A stretch of 64,000 bases of DNA from Phycisphaerae bacterium (lineage in GTDB: Bacteria; Planctomycetota; Phycisphaerae; UBA1845), in the NCBI GenBank assembly GCA_029260015.1, contig JAJDEB010000036.1, positions 186,001 to 250,000 on the forward strand, written 5' to 3'. Made by a program: the position numbers and the translations under genes. Of this stretch, positions 26,298 to 34,758 are shown piece after piece; the stretch's first letter is position 1; each line of letters starts with the position of its first letter. The notes beneath the pieces were generated by a model. The model searched no databases, was not told where the DNA came from, and worked only from the letters and a program-made list of their open reading frames with translations.

Positions 26298-27017
26298 TTA
26301 GGGTTTGGGCGTATCGATGTTAGTTGCGTCTCGCACAGTTACGCCATCCGGGGCCTTGTAAACGAATCGCTCAGCTGAGACGCCTTTGTTGAGTTCGATG
26401 TCCGAAATGATTGTCGTCATCATGACTTTGTCATCCGGTGTATATCCGACCGTCTTGGCCTGAATACCGCAGTCCTTGCGACAATAGAAAACCATCTTTC
26501 CCATGCCCGGCGATTGGCCAGCCATCTTCACTTCGACGACATAACAATCGGCCCCATCGATTTTTTCATCCGGTAAGACGTTGATCTTGACGTCCTTGCC
26601 ATAGTGCTGCCAGGGCAACTCTTCTCCGGTGACCGGGTCGGTTTTCGATACGTCCTTAACCCCTTCAGTTTCGACTTCAGTGAAGGTAAACTCACCATCG
26701 CAGACGGTCAGCATTTTCTGCTCTCGGTTCTGCTCCATCCCGCCCATTTTTTGCGATGATTTGGACGTACCCTCTGAACGCATCTTAAACTTTTCGCCGT
26801 CTCGCAGGGTTTCGAGTGACTGCTCGGAGACGCTTTTGATTTCAACACCCTGCATTGCAAGATCGACATTGGTCTTCATGTTGGCTTTGAATGATTTCGT
26901 CTTGCGAATCGCCGCAACCAATTCCTTTTCGATCTCTTCAATGGTTGCGCCCAGGCTTGGGGCTGCGACGCACATCACAAAAAGCGCCGTCACGACGGCA
27001 TGTTTGATTTTGAACAT
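26298..27017 (-). CDS. Secreted LolA/outer-membrane-lipoprotein-sorting-like protein
   Basis: 239 aa; AGGAAAGGAAAG precedes the ATG. Signal peptide ends near PSLGA. The mature part has the alternating strands of LolA/LppX-type half-barrels: FKANMKTNVDLAM, GEKFKMRSEGTS, QKMLTVCDGEFTFTEVE, KIDGADCYVVEVKM, GKMVFYCRKDCGIQAKT. In Planctomycetota many such proteins are annotated as LolA-like or DUF4292/DUF1571-like. Probably periplasmic, binding a lipid or peptidic hydrophobic ligand. Convergent with the glycosyltransferase gene, which ends 22 bp away. Confidence 0.75.
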   Translation of the reverse strand: MFKIKHAVVTALFVMCVAAPSLGATIEEIEKELVAAIRKTKSFKANMKTNVDLAMQGVEIKSVSEQSLETLRDGEKFKMRSEGTSKSSQKMGGMEQNREQKMLTVCDGEFTFTEVETEGVKDVSKTDPVTGEELPWQHYGKDVKINVLPDEKIDGADCYVVEVKMAGQSPGMGKMVFYCRKDCGIQAKTVGYTPDDKVMMTTIISDIELNKGVSAERFVYKAPDGVTVRDATNIDTPKP

Positions 27018-27654
27018 ATTCGAACTTTCCTTTCCTCGGTTATTCCTGTTTGTTCCTCGTAAAATCTACTTTCTTACCGACCAAAACAATCAAACCCGAG
27101 GAACGTTTATTCCCGAGGATCTGTGGGACTCTGACTCGCAGTCATTCCCTTAATCGGCAACGATACACACATCACTTACATCTCCCGATTCCGCAGTTCA
27201 ACTTCGCGGGCAACCATTCCGCAATCACGATCGCCCACCTCCCGTGGTTGCAACGTGAGGACAGGTTTACGGATGCCGTTATCTTATTGTAACTGCTTGC
27301 CTTGAGTATTCGTGAAGTCGCGCCACAACAAATAAAACTCAACTGTTCTTTCGGCCACGGGGTTACAAATCCGTTACGGCGCGACACCTTACCGCCGCAT
27401 TTCCGCTCTGTCTATGCCGCCAAACCTCGCCAACTTCATTCGTACTTGGAATAATGTTTTCACATGTGGGGTTTTTGAGCCGTACGGGCATACCGTTGTT
27501 ACAGTCCTAAAATTGCCTTGCCCCAATTGCGCGGCTAGCGTGTTTGAATGAATGGCATAGCCGCCGGCTGTGTCGCAAGCTAGATATGATTTGTGCGTGC
27601 GGGACGTTGTCCGCCCCGCGAAACTTTCTAGTCGTAACGAATGGAGATTCAAAA
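27018..27654. other. Long divergent intergenic region
   Basis: 637 bp between the LolA-like gene (leftward) and the redoxin gene (rightward). A CCCGAGGA direct repeat occurs twice near 27090-27120. I see no RNA gene, no paired palindrome and no short ORF with a good ribosome site. Promoters for both genes are expected here. Confidence 0.4.
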
Positions 27655-28311
27655 ATGAAGAAATCAACCACACTACTACTCTCGATGTTGACGGTCGCCG
27701 CGTTTTCTCCTTTGGTCAATGCAGCAGACAAGGAAGACAAAGGGCACGATTCTGGTCATGACCACGCCCACGCCGAACTTGGAAAGGACGCTCCGCAGTT
27801 CACCCTGACCGACGTAGAAGGCAAGGAACACAAGCTCTCCGACTACAAGGGCAAAGTCGTCGTACTCGAATGGACCTGCTGCACTTGCCCGTTTGTCGTC
27901 AGGCACCAGAAGCAGGAAAAAACCATGCAGAACACGTTCGACAGCTTCAAGGGTAAAGACGTCGTTTGGCTCGCCGTCGACAGCACCAAACCCGATCATG
28001 GAGGTGGTTACTCTGACGACATGATCAAACGTTGGAAGAACAGCGACGACGTCAAGCTCCCTTACGCCGTCCTGCGTGACGCCGAAGGCAAGGTTGGCCA
28101 CATTTATGGCGCCAAAACAACCCCGCACATGTATGTGATCGACAAAGAAGGCAAGCTCGTGTATTCGGGTGCGATCGATGACAACCCGCACGGCGAGAAG
28201 AAAGAAGCCACCAACTACGTTTCCAATGCGGTCGAGTCAGCCCTCGCCGGTTCCAAGGTCGAAGTTGCTTCGACCAAGCCATACGGTTGCGGCGTCAAGT
28301 ACGCAGGCTAA
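27655..28311 (+). CDS. Exported redoxin (AhpC/TSA-like thioredoxin-fold protein)
   Basis: 218 aa from the ATG at 27655 (GGAG 10 nt upstream). Signal peptide, then a His/Asp-rich patch (GHDSGHDHAHAE) that may bind metal. The redoxin domain (about 38-170) has DYKGKVVVLEWTCCTCPFVV, in which the redox Cys occur as WTCCTCPF, and TTPHMYVID. The tail TKPYGCGVKY is typical of the periplasmic peroxiredoxin-like group of planctomycetes and related bacteria. Probably a periplasmic thiol reductase or peroxidase. A terminator follows at 28437. Confidence 0.88.
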   Translation: MKKSTTLLLSMLTVAAFSPLVNAADKEDKGHDSGHDHAHAELGKDAPQFTLTDVEGKEHKLSDYKGKVVVLEWTCCTCPFVVRHQKQEKTMQNTFDSFKGKDVVWLAVDSTKPDHGGGYSDDMIKRWKNSDDVKLPYAVLRDAEGKVGHIYGAKTTPHMYVIDKEGKLVYSGAIDDNPHGEKKEATNYVSNAVESALAGSKVEVASTKPYGCGVKYAG

Positions 28312-28665
28312 TCGATTGTGTTAAATCGGCGCGGTCAAGTGTTAGTCGTATCCGATGTGGTCGGCCAATTGAAAACGTGACGTCTTGAATGAATCGAGAC
28401 GGTTGCCATCACCGATCGCAACAAATCGGTCAATCAGGGCAGTCGATCCCAGGGATTGGGTCGGCTGCCCTTTTTCTATTGGGCCCTTCTCAATCGCATT
28501 TATCTCTAATTCGAACTGTTGAATGAGCGGATCGAAAATGGTTGCATCACCAAGGCGGCACGACTAGACTTCAAACCCACTGGGCGCGAGAGCCCGACGG
28601 CGCAAGAAATATCTGACCAAACGACACGGACGTCCGTTTGCTGCAAATTCAACCATGAAGGTTTG
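28312..28665. other. Intergenic gap after the redoxin gene
   Basis: 354 bp. Contains the redoxin terminator (28437-28477). After it nothing else is recognisable before the start of the triple-thioredoxin gene. Confidence 0.5.
28437..28477 (+). terminator. Intrinsic terminator of the redoxin gene
   Basis: GGGCAG (28437-28442) pairs with CTGCCC (28465-28470); an inner CCC/GGG and G-U pairs extend the stem. TTTTTCT follows directly. Lies about 125 nt after the stop codon. Confidence 0.85.
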
Positions 28666-29967
28666 ATGCATCCCTTGGATATCTTCAATCGAACGAAGTT
28701 TAAGGAGTCGGTGCGGTCCGTGAAAATGGGTTTCGTCATCGCGTGCCTTCTCACGATGCTCTCATCGACAGCGTGCGGTCCCGCTTGGGTGTATACATTT
28801 AACGAAGCCGAACGAATCGCCCGCCCCAAAGAGCAACCGATCTTTCTATTCTACCGCGATCACCTCAACGTCCGGTCGGCCCGCATCAACGAAGCCCTTG
28901 AACAACCCGAAACGATGAAGCTTCTGGAAGGATATGTTCCGTGTTCGTTGATTTCGGCGTATGACCCGAACCGGCGATACGTCGCTCAGTATGGTGTTCT
29001 CGCCCCACCCGGACTGGTCATCATTCATCCGGACGGCACTTATCACGCCATTCAGGACGTTGATGGCGCGGTGCAGATTCGGGCCTTTATTTCCAATGCC
29101 AAACCGCCCGGGAAAAAACCCAGCATCGATCAAGCGATTCCGCGACCCACCGACTATTTGATTCGGGCGGAAGGCACCTACGAGAAAGCCGTCGATCTTG
29201 CCCAACGTCAAAACCGCAAGATGATGATCCTTTATAAGTGGTGGGTCGATGCCGATTCCAACGAACTCATCACCCGCATGAGCAGGCCCGAAATCGCTTC
29301 GCGGTGTACCGAAACGATCAACTGCGTCCTCGACTGGGATTTCACGCCCAACCGCAAACATGTCGCCAAATACGGTGTCACCAAGTATCCGACCATCATC
29401 ATCGTTCATCAGGATGGCTCGTTTCAGAAACGGGAAGGACTTGGTAACGTTCAGGAGATTGCATCGTTTCTGTCAGCCGCGTTGAATGCGCCAGGTGGGC
29501 AGCGGCCCGGGGCGCGACCACCGGGTCCGTCGGCGTCAAAGCCGCCAAGTTCGCGACGACAGTCGCCAACCTCACGCAGTCCGACGCGAAGCACGCAGTC
29601 ACCTGCAACGAAACGGCGGACCAACCAACCGCCAAAAATCAGTTGGCTAACGATCCACGACCAAGCCCGCATCCGAGCGCAACGCGAGGGTCGCGGGCTT
29701 TTTGTCTTTTATGAGAAAGCGAACGACGAAACGTCGATGCGGATGGCCCGACTACTCGAATCGTCCGGTGCCCAAAGCATACTCAAAGATACCGTGAACT
29801 GCCGACTCAGCGCTGACGATCAACCGGCCATGAACACGATGCGCTATTATGGCGTCAACAATGCGCCGGCTTTCGTCGCCGTGCGACCTGATGGCACAAG
29901 CCGCGCTCGCAGAGGGTCGCTCACAATCAACGACCTGCGACGCCTTCGCGCATTTATAGGTGGGTAG
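28666..29967 (+). CDS. Lipoprotein with three thioredoxin-fold domains lacking CxxC
   Basis: 433 aa from the ATG at 28666 (GAAGG just upstream); a GTG at 28720 or ATG at 28726 are alternatives. A hydrophobic stretch ends in SSTAC, a lipobox-like site near residue 37. Three repeats follow, about 45-135, 155-255 and 320-430, each with a FLFY/MILY/FVFY strand, a basic helix, a YGVxxxPxxxxxxPDG core, and a RAFI/ASFL end. The PxxxxxxxDG loop corresponds to the cis-proline region, but the catalytic CxxC is absent in all three. A Pro/Ser/Arg-rich linker joins repeats 2 and 3. Likely envelope scaffold or binding protein; no function known. Confidence 0.75.
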   Translation: MHPLDIFNRTKFKESVRSVKMGFVIACLLTMLSSTACGPAWVYTFNEAERIARPKEQPIFLFYRDHLNVRSARINEALEQPETMKLLEGYVPCSLISAYDPNRRYVAQYGVLAPPGLVIIHPDGTYHAIQDVDGAVQIRAFISNAKPPGKKPSIDQAIPRPTDYLIRAEGTYEKAVDLAQRQNRKMMILYKWWVDADSNELITRMSRPEIASRCTETINCVLDWDFTPNRKHVAKYGVTKYPTIIIVHQDGSFQKREGLGNVQEIASFLSAALNAPGGQRPGARPPGPSASKPPSSRRQSPTSRSPTRSTQSPATKRRTNQPPKISWLTIHDQARIRAQREGRGLFVFYEKANDETSMRMARLLESSGAQSILKDTVNCRLSADDQPAMNTMRYYGVNNAPAFVAVRPDGTSRARRGSLTINDLRRLRAFIGG

Positions 29968-30000
29968 ATTCGATCTGACCAGGCAGTAGCGATGCCGAAC

Positions 30001-30071
30001 GTAGGGTCCGCTGTGCGGACCCTTTTTTGAATTAGGGTTTGCCGCGCAATGGTCCGCACAGCGGACCCTAC
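30001..30071. repeat. Paired inverted palindromes, family A, copy 1
   Basis: 30001-30021 and 30051-30071 are exact reverse complements of each other, each a hairpin with core GGTCCGCTGTGCGGACC. Left hairpin is followed by CTTTTTTG, so it can terminate the upstream plus-strand gene. Between convergent genes (triple-thioredoxin lipoprotein and prpB). The spacer ends GCGCAAT, as in the other copy at 63905-63973. Confidence 0.9.
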
Positions 30072-30079
30072 TTTGGACC

Positions 30080-30934
30080 CTACTTTGAATCTTTGGGATC
30101 ATAGCCGAGCACATCGTATAGCTCTTGGCGGGTCTGCATTTGATCGACAAGACTTGCCTGGGTTCCTTCGCGCATGATGACATCCAGCGATTCCTTCACC
30201 GTGTGCATCACCAAACGCTGTAACGTCACCGGATAGATAACGATATTGTAACCCATGTCGCCCAATTCCTTCGCGGGCGGTAACGGTGACTTGCCGAATT
30301 CTGTACAGTTGGCAAGCAGCACCGTATCCACATCGCGGGCGAAACGGACGAATTCATCTAGGTCTTGTAGGGCTTCGGGAAAGATGCCGTCCGCTCCGGC
30401 TTCGATGTATTTATGGGCGCGCTTTACGGCTTCGTCATAACCGGAAACGCTGCGCGCGTCGGTGCGGGCGAGAATTAGAAAATCTTTGTTCGTCTTGGCC
30501 TTCGCAGCCGATTCGATTTTGACGCAAAATTCGTCGGCTGGCACCAACCGTTTGCCGTCAAGATGACCGCAGCGCTTCGGGAACTCCTGATCTTCAAGAT
30601 GAATACCGCTTACCCCGACCGATTCAAGAATGCGCACGCAGTGAGCAGCGTTATCCGCCCCGCCGTATCCCGTATCGGCATCCATCAAGATCGGCAGCGA
30701 ACAAGAACGCGCCACCCGATCGGCATGGTCGCGGGCTTCGGTAAGCGTCATCACGCCAACATCGGGCAACCCACCCACCGAGTTCGCCAACACCGCGCCG
30801 GAAAGATACAACGCATCAAATTGTGCCTGCTCGATCATGCGTGCCGAAAGCGCGTTGAACGCCCCTGGCATCATCACGACGCCTTCGTCAATCAGCGTCC
30901 GCAAGCGGTTCGATCGTGCGGCATGTTCAATCAT
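30080..30934 (-). CDS. prpB: Methylisocitrate lyase
   Basis: 284 aa (ATG 30934, with a TTG directly before). Isocitrate lyase/PEP mutase fold: MPGAFNALSARMIEQ, DADTGYGGADN with the Mg ligand, and the catalytic-loop EDQEFPKRCGHLDGKRLV, in which KRCGH is the lyase signature. Length and KRCGH fit PrpB rather than oxaloacetate decarboxylase or PEP mutase. Cleaves 2-methylisocitrate to pyruvate and succinate in propionate degradation. Follows prpD on the same strand with 90 bp between, filled mostly by a paired-palindrome element. Confidence 0.93.
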   Translation of the reverse strand: MIEHAARSNRLRTLIDEGVVMMPGAFNALSARMIEQAQFDALYLSGAVLANSVGGLPDVGVMTLTEARDHADRVARSCSLPILMDADTGYGGADNAAHCVRILESVGVSGIHLEDQEFPKRCGHLDGKRLVPADEFCVKIESAAKAKTNKDFLILARTDARSVSGYDEAVKRAHKYIEAGADGIFPEALQDLDEFVRFARDVDTVLLANCTEFGKSPLPPAKELGDMGYNIVIYPVTLQRLVMHTVKESLDVIMREGTQASLVDQMQTRQELYDVLGYDPKDSK

Positions 30935-30963
30935 CAAGTCCGCCCCATCAAAAAACCGTATTC

Positions 30964-31028
30964 GTAGGGTGGGCCGTGCCCACCATGTTGTTCGCGTTTG
31001 AAACGGCGGTGGGCACGGCCCACCCTAC
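30964..31028. repeat. Paired inverted palindromes, family B, copy 1 (between prpD and prpB)
   Basis: 30964-30984 and 31008-31028 are exact reverse complements, each with a GGTGGGCACGGCCCACC core. The right-hand arm overlaps the end of prpD and supplies its TAG stop codon (31025-31027). A 65-nt double hairpin would form in the prpD-prpB message. Confidence 0.9.
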
Positions 31029-32389
31029 AGAACTTCAAACATAAACAGTTTGGTAATCGCCTTATCGTCGAGCGAATCAAACTTCATCACCTGCTCAACC
31101 AAATGCTCAGCTGTGTCCTTCGCGATCACACCGTCGGCCAATCGATGGAACTTCGCGAACACTTCATCATCGGTCATCGGATTTTCGGCATGGCCACGCG
31201 GGAAGTCCACCCGCTTGTTGACCTTTGTGCCATCGGTGCAAGTGATTGTGATATCGTTCGGAATGCCTTTCGGGTACCCCTTGTTGAGTTCAGCATCTTC
31301 TTCAATCTTCGTGCGATCGATCAAATCGAGCAGCGTCTTGTCGGTCAACCTCTCGTCATCAAACGTCGGCAACGTCACGTCGCCATCGGTCAATGCAGCC
31401 GCACAGCAGTAGAACATAGAGTGGTCAGCCGTCTCGCGCGATGTCGGACGCAACTTTTCAGGTTCCGATCCGATGATGCTCACCGCGGCTTCGAAGCTGC
31501 CGATGTGAATCGACTCGATCGTCTTCCCTTCAATCTGCGGGCGAAGTTGCAGGCACGCATCGATCGCCGACTGCGAGTGATACTCTGCCGGCCAGAACTT
31601 GATGTACGTCTTGTCGATCATGAAGTCGCCCTTCTCACCGAGGACGAGTCCATCCTTAATCCCGCCGAGGTTGAGTTGATGCATCAAGCCCTTTGGACCT
31701 TCAAACATTTCGTGCGGACCTGTCAAACCGCGGCGAGCGAGGTTGGCTGCAAAGACGCCGTTGCGGGCAGCGTTGGCGAAAGCACATGCTTTCCAGTCCG
31801 AAATCTGCCCCGTTCGCGTTTGACGTGTGGTGATGTTGCACACGCCCGAAAGTCCGACCACGTGTTCGAGTTGATCTTCGTCGAGTTCCCAAAGTTTACC
31901 CGCCAACAGCGCGCTACTTAGCGCGCCGTACGTCACATGATCCCACCCGCCCGCACGAAGCGACGCCGCATCGCATAGCCGGCACTGAATTTCGTATCCG
32001 ATGACGATCGCAAGAACCGCATCGCGGCCAGCCAACCCCTGCGCCTGTGCTACAGCGATCGCGGCGGGAATGTTGTCAGACGGGTGAGCCGGTTCGAGGC
32101 TCAGATAAGTATCATTGTAATCGAGGTAGCGCACCATCGTTCCGTTGGCAAACGTGGCGAGGCTCGGCATCGATGAATGCGTCGTTCCCCAGACGATACC
32201 TGCGCGGGAATCACAGACAGCCTCTGCCGTTGCACGAGCCACCTTCGCCGGCCGGCTATGGTAAGCGCCGAGGCAAGTTCCGATGGAGTCAAGAATCCGA
32301 CGTTTGACCTCGTGGATCGTCTTGTCAGGAAGCTCGTCGTAAGAAAGATCATGAACCCATTTAGCAATACGGCGACCGATGGTGGCCAT
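31025..32389 (-). CDS. prpD: 2-methylcitrate dehydratase (MmgE/PrpD family)
   Basis: 454 aa; AGGAGGGA stands 5 nt before the ATG. Family motifs: SIGTCLGAYHSRPAKVARA at the N-terminus, LDYNDTYLSLEPAHPSDNIPAAIAVAQ, KAYHSQ-type EYHSQSAIDACLQ, and DHSMFYCCAAAL. Together with the adjacent prpB this supports PrpD rather than a general MmgE protein or cis-aconitate decarboxylase. Converts 2-methylcitrate to 2-methyl-cis-aconitate. A 2-methylcitrate synthase (prpC) and aconitase are not in the window. The stop codon lies in the family B repeat. Confidence 0.93.
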   Translation of the reverse strand: MATIGRRIAKWVHDLSYDELPDKTIHEVKRRILDSIGTCLGAYHSRPAKVARATAEAVCDSRAGIVWGTTHSSMPSLATFANGTMVRYLDYNDTYLSLEPAHPSDNIPAAIAVAQAQGLAGRDAVLAIVIGYEIQCRLCDAASLRAGGWDHVTYGALSSALLAGKLWELDEDQLEHVVGLSGVCNITTRQTRTGQISDWKACAFANAARNGVFAANLARRGLTGPHEMFEGPKGLMHQLNLGGIKDGLVLGEKGDFMIDKTYIKFWPAEYHSQSAIDACLQLRPQIEGKTIESIHIGSFEAAVSIIGSEPEKLRPTSRETADHSMFYCCAAALTDGDVTLPTFDDERLTDKTLLDLIDRTKIEEDAELNKGYPKGIPNDITITCTDGTKVNKRVDFPRGHAENPMTDDEVFAKFHRLADGVIAKDTAEHLVEQVMKFDSLDDKAITKLFMFEVL

Positions 32390-32701
32390 TAAAGTCCCTC
32401 CTGGCGCGAAGCCATTCTGAGTGGGTAAGTGTTGAGCAAAAGTGCGAACTGTTAGGAATCAGTCCCATCAACGGCAGCCGGATTCCTGCCAAGCGAATGT
32501 ATCCAATCGCATGAAAGTCGCAACGTCCACCGAGGTATCAATGGGACTCGCGTGGCTGATCAGTCCAAATTCAGAACTCCGCCCCTAAGTCAGCCAGATT
32601 CTTAAGGCGCCTTGCCAAATTGGCCGAATGGTATTACATATTAGTACCTTTCGCAAACCCTTGGGGTTTCAGGGCGTTACGATCGGTATGGGAGTATTGG
32701 C
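32390..32701. other. Divergent control region, prpD / znu operon
   Basis: 312 bp between divergent operons. Contains the candidate operator at 32630-32648 and a small AAACCC/GGGTTT hairpin near 32655-32670. No ORF of note. Confidence 0.45.
32630..32648. promoter_or_regulatory. Candidate operator of the znu operon
   Basis: An interrupted palindrome, GGTATTACATATTAGTACC, with matching GGTA-TA and TA-TACC halves, about 54 bp upstream of the RHH gene start. Its position and symmetry suit binding by the ribbon-helix-helix protein or by a Zur-type repressor. No experimental support. Confidence 0.4.
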
Positions 32702-33022
32702 ATGTCGAACAGCAAGCAGGCGATCGTTTCATTTAAGGCTGAGCCTTCGTTGGTTGAGGCGCTTCGGGGTGTACCCAATCGCTCTGCTTTCATTCGGGCG
32801 GCGGTTCTATCTGCGCTTGAGAATACCTGCCCGTTGTGTTTGGGGGCTGGGATTCTTACGCCTGAGCAGAAGACGCATTGGGATGCGTTTGCGGTGGACC
32901 ATACCGTCACCGAATGCGGCGACTGTCATGAATGGCACCTGACCTGTTCGCTGGAATCGGACCGATGCGAATCGCATGTGCATACCGGTGCGGATGCTTT
33001 GGATGCAAGTCAAAATGGTTGA
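32702..33022 (+). CDS. Ribbon-helix-helix regulator with Cys/His zinc-sensing tail
   Basis: 106 aa; GGGAG 9 nt before the ATG. The first 40 residues are a CopG-type RHH (QAIVSFKAEPSLVEALRG, NRSAFIRAAVLSAL). The rest has CPLCLGAG and CGDCHEWHLTC, four to six Cys and three His suited to bind one or two metal ions. The gene overlaps znuA by 8 nt (ATGGTTGA), so regulator and zinc transporter are co-produced. Inferred: an NikR-like zinc-dependent repressor of its own operon. Confidence 0.8.
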   Translation: MSNSKQAIVSFKAEPSLVEALRGVPNRSAFIRAAVLSALENTCPLCLGAGILTPEQKTHWDAFAVDHTVTECGDCHEWHLTCSLESDRCESHVHTGADALDASQNG

Positions 33023-34007
33023 GGCGACCAAAAACTTTTTGCGCATGGCCTTCGTGATGATCGTGCTTGCTTTGACAAGTGCGGGTTGTCCTGATGCGAC
33101 TCCGGTCACTGATGGTTCAACACCGGGTGATTCAAAGCTTCGGGTTTGCGCTTCGATTCCTCCGATTGCGTTCGCGGTGAAAGCCATCGGGGGTGATCGT
33201 GTCGAAGTCTCGACCTTGTTGCGGGCTGGCCAATCGCCTGAGACTTATGAACCGACCTCGAAACAAATGGTTGAGCTTTCAAAATTCAAATGCTTGTTCG
33301 GAGCGGGCGTTCCATTTGAAAAACAGTTGGTTGCGAGTGTTTCATCTTCGATGCCGAACCTGCGGGTCTTGGATCTTTCGGTTGGTTTGGAACTTCTGCC
33401 TGCCGAATTCGACTGCGGGCATTCGCATGATGGCCACGAAGATCACGCGCACAGTCATGCCCATCAGATGGACCCGCATGTTTGGATGAAACCGCGATTG
33501 ATGATTTCAATGGCCGAATCAATCCACGCCGAACTGTGCCGCCAAAGCCCACCCGACGGGCCGCAATTCGATGCGAATTTTGCAACGCTCAAACGAACGC
33601 TTGAAGTCCTCGATGTTGAAATTCGCGAGTCCCTGGCATCGCTAACCACGCGGACGTTTTATGTCTACCATCCCTCGCTGGGTTACTTTGCAGATGCTTA
33701 CGATCTCAAACAAACCGCGATCGAACAAGGCGGGAAGGAGCCGACGGCGAAGGAGCTTGACGCTTTGGTTCAGCGCGCCCGATCTGAAAATGCCAAGTTG
33801 ATTTTTGTCCAACCGCAATTCTCGCAGCGGGCGGCGAAGAGCGTGGCTGATCAGATTGGCGGTAGTGTTGTGGCGCTCGATCCGCTTTCAGAAGATTACG
33901 TCGAAAACCTTCGGCACATCGCGTCAGAAATCAAGAACGCTCTAGGCAATGAGTCGGGCGACAGCGCCGAATCTCATCTCGGCACAAACGGAGCCGCCCA
34001 TGACTGA
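33015..34007 (+). CDS. znuA: Zinc ABC transporter, substrate-binding lipoprotein
   Basis: 330 aa from the ATG at 33015 (8-nt overlap with the RHH gene). The signal peptide ends in the lipobox TSAGC. Cluster A-I family markers: CASIPPIAFAVKAIGGDRVEVSTLL, GQSPETYEPTSKQM, the His-rich flexible loop (CGHSHDGHEDHAHSHAHQ) typical of zinc-specific members, DPHVWMKP, YHPSLGYFADAYDL and the FVQPQFSQRAA block. Binds periplasmic zinc and hands it to ZnuB. 8-nt overlap with znuC. Confidence 0.94.
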   Translation: MVEATKNFLRMAFVMIVLALTSAGCPDATPVTDGSTPGDSKLRVCASIPPIAFAVKAIGGDRVEVSTLLRAGQSPETYEPTSKQMVELSKFKCLFGAGVPFEKQLVASVSSSMPNLRVLDLSVGLELLPAEFDCGHSHDGHEDHAHSHAHQMDPHVWMKPRLMISMAESIHAELCRQSPPDGPQFDANFATLKRTLEVLDVEIRESLASLTTRTFYVYHPSLGYFADAYDLKQTAIEQGGKEPTAKELDALVQRARSENAKLIFVQPQFSQRAAKSVADQIGGSVVALDPLSEDYVENLRHIASEIKNALGNESGDSAESHLGTNGAAHD

Positions 34008-34758
34008 TTCCGACGTGGCTATGAAATTTGAGAACGTCAGCTTTGCATACGATCGCGAAACGGTTGTCGACGACGCCACCTTCACCGTCGCAAATCGCGA
34101 TTTCGTTGGCATCATCGGACCCAATGGCGGTGGTAAGTCGACGCTGGTCAAGCTCATGCTGGGGGTTCTGCGACCGCAGCGGGGTAAGATCGAAGTTTTG
34201 GGGCACGCCCCCCACCGCGCTTGTCGGCGCATTGGATACATGCCGCAAAACTCCAACCTCGACCCTGAGTTTCCCGTTACGGCGCTGGATGTGGTGTTGA
34301 TGGGTCGGTTGGGAATCACGGCGCGGGTTGGACCATATGGTTCTAAAGATCGCAAGGCGGCGCTGCAAGCGCTTGATGAAGTCGGGTTGGCCGACCATGC
34401 CGACCGTCCGCTGAAACTACTTTCCGGTGGTCAGCGTCAACGGGTGTTGATCGCGCGGGCGCTTGCGGGTGAACCCGAACTGCTCATCCTCGACGAACCG
34501 ACTGCCAACCTCGACCCGGCCGTTCAGGATGAGCTTTACGACCAACTGCACGAGTTGAACAAAAAAATCACCGTGGTCATCGTTTCGCACGATGTGGGTT
34601 TTGTTTCGCTGTATTTCAAAACCGCCATCTGCGTTAGTCGTCAGGTCCATACGCACTCCACCCGCGACCTGACCAATCAGCAAGTCACCGACATGTATGG
34701 GCGCGAAGTGCGCCTGATCCACCGTGACCATTCTGAATCGGGGACATGTTGTGATTGA
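34000..34758 (+). CDS. znuC: Zinc ABC transporter, ATP-binding subunit
   Basis: 252 aa from the ATG at 34000 (overlap ATGACTGA with znuA). Walker A GPNGGGKSTL, Q-loop MPQNSNLD, ABC signature LLSGGQRQRV, Walker B LLILDEPTANLD and the H-loop VSHD are all intact. Provides the energy for zinc import with ZnuB. Context and sequence fit the metal-importer (ZnuC/MntB-like) ABC group. Confidence 0.95.
   Translation: MTDSDVAMKFENVSFAYDRETVVDDATFTVANRDFVGIIGPNGGGKSTLVKLMLGVLRPQRGKIEVLGHAPHRACRRIGYMPQNSNLDPEFPVTALDVVLMGRLGITARVGPYGSKDRKAALQALDEVGLADHADRPLKLLSGGQRQRVLIARALAGEPELLILDEPTANLDPAVQDELYDQLHELNKKITVVIVSHDVGFVSLYFKTAICVSRQVHTHSTRDLTNQQVTDMYGREVRLIHRDHSESGTCCD

Noticed and set aside
30001..30071. 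CRISPR array
   Set aside because: Only two palindromic copies per locus, in inverted orientation, with short variable gaps and no cas genes.
30998..31921. 307-codon plus-strand reading frame opposite prpD
   Set aside because: Antisense shadow of a well-supported gene; no recognisable protein features.
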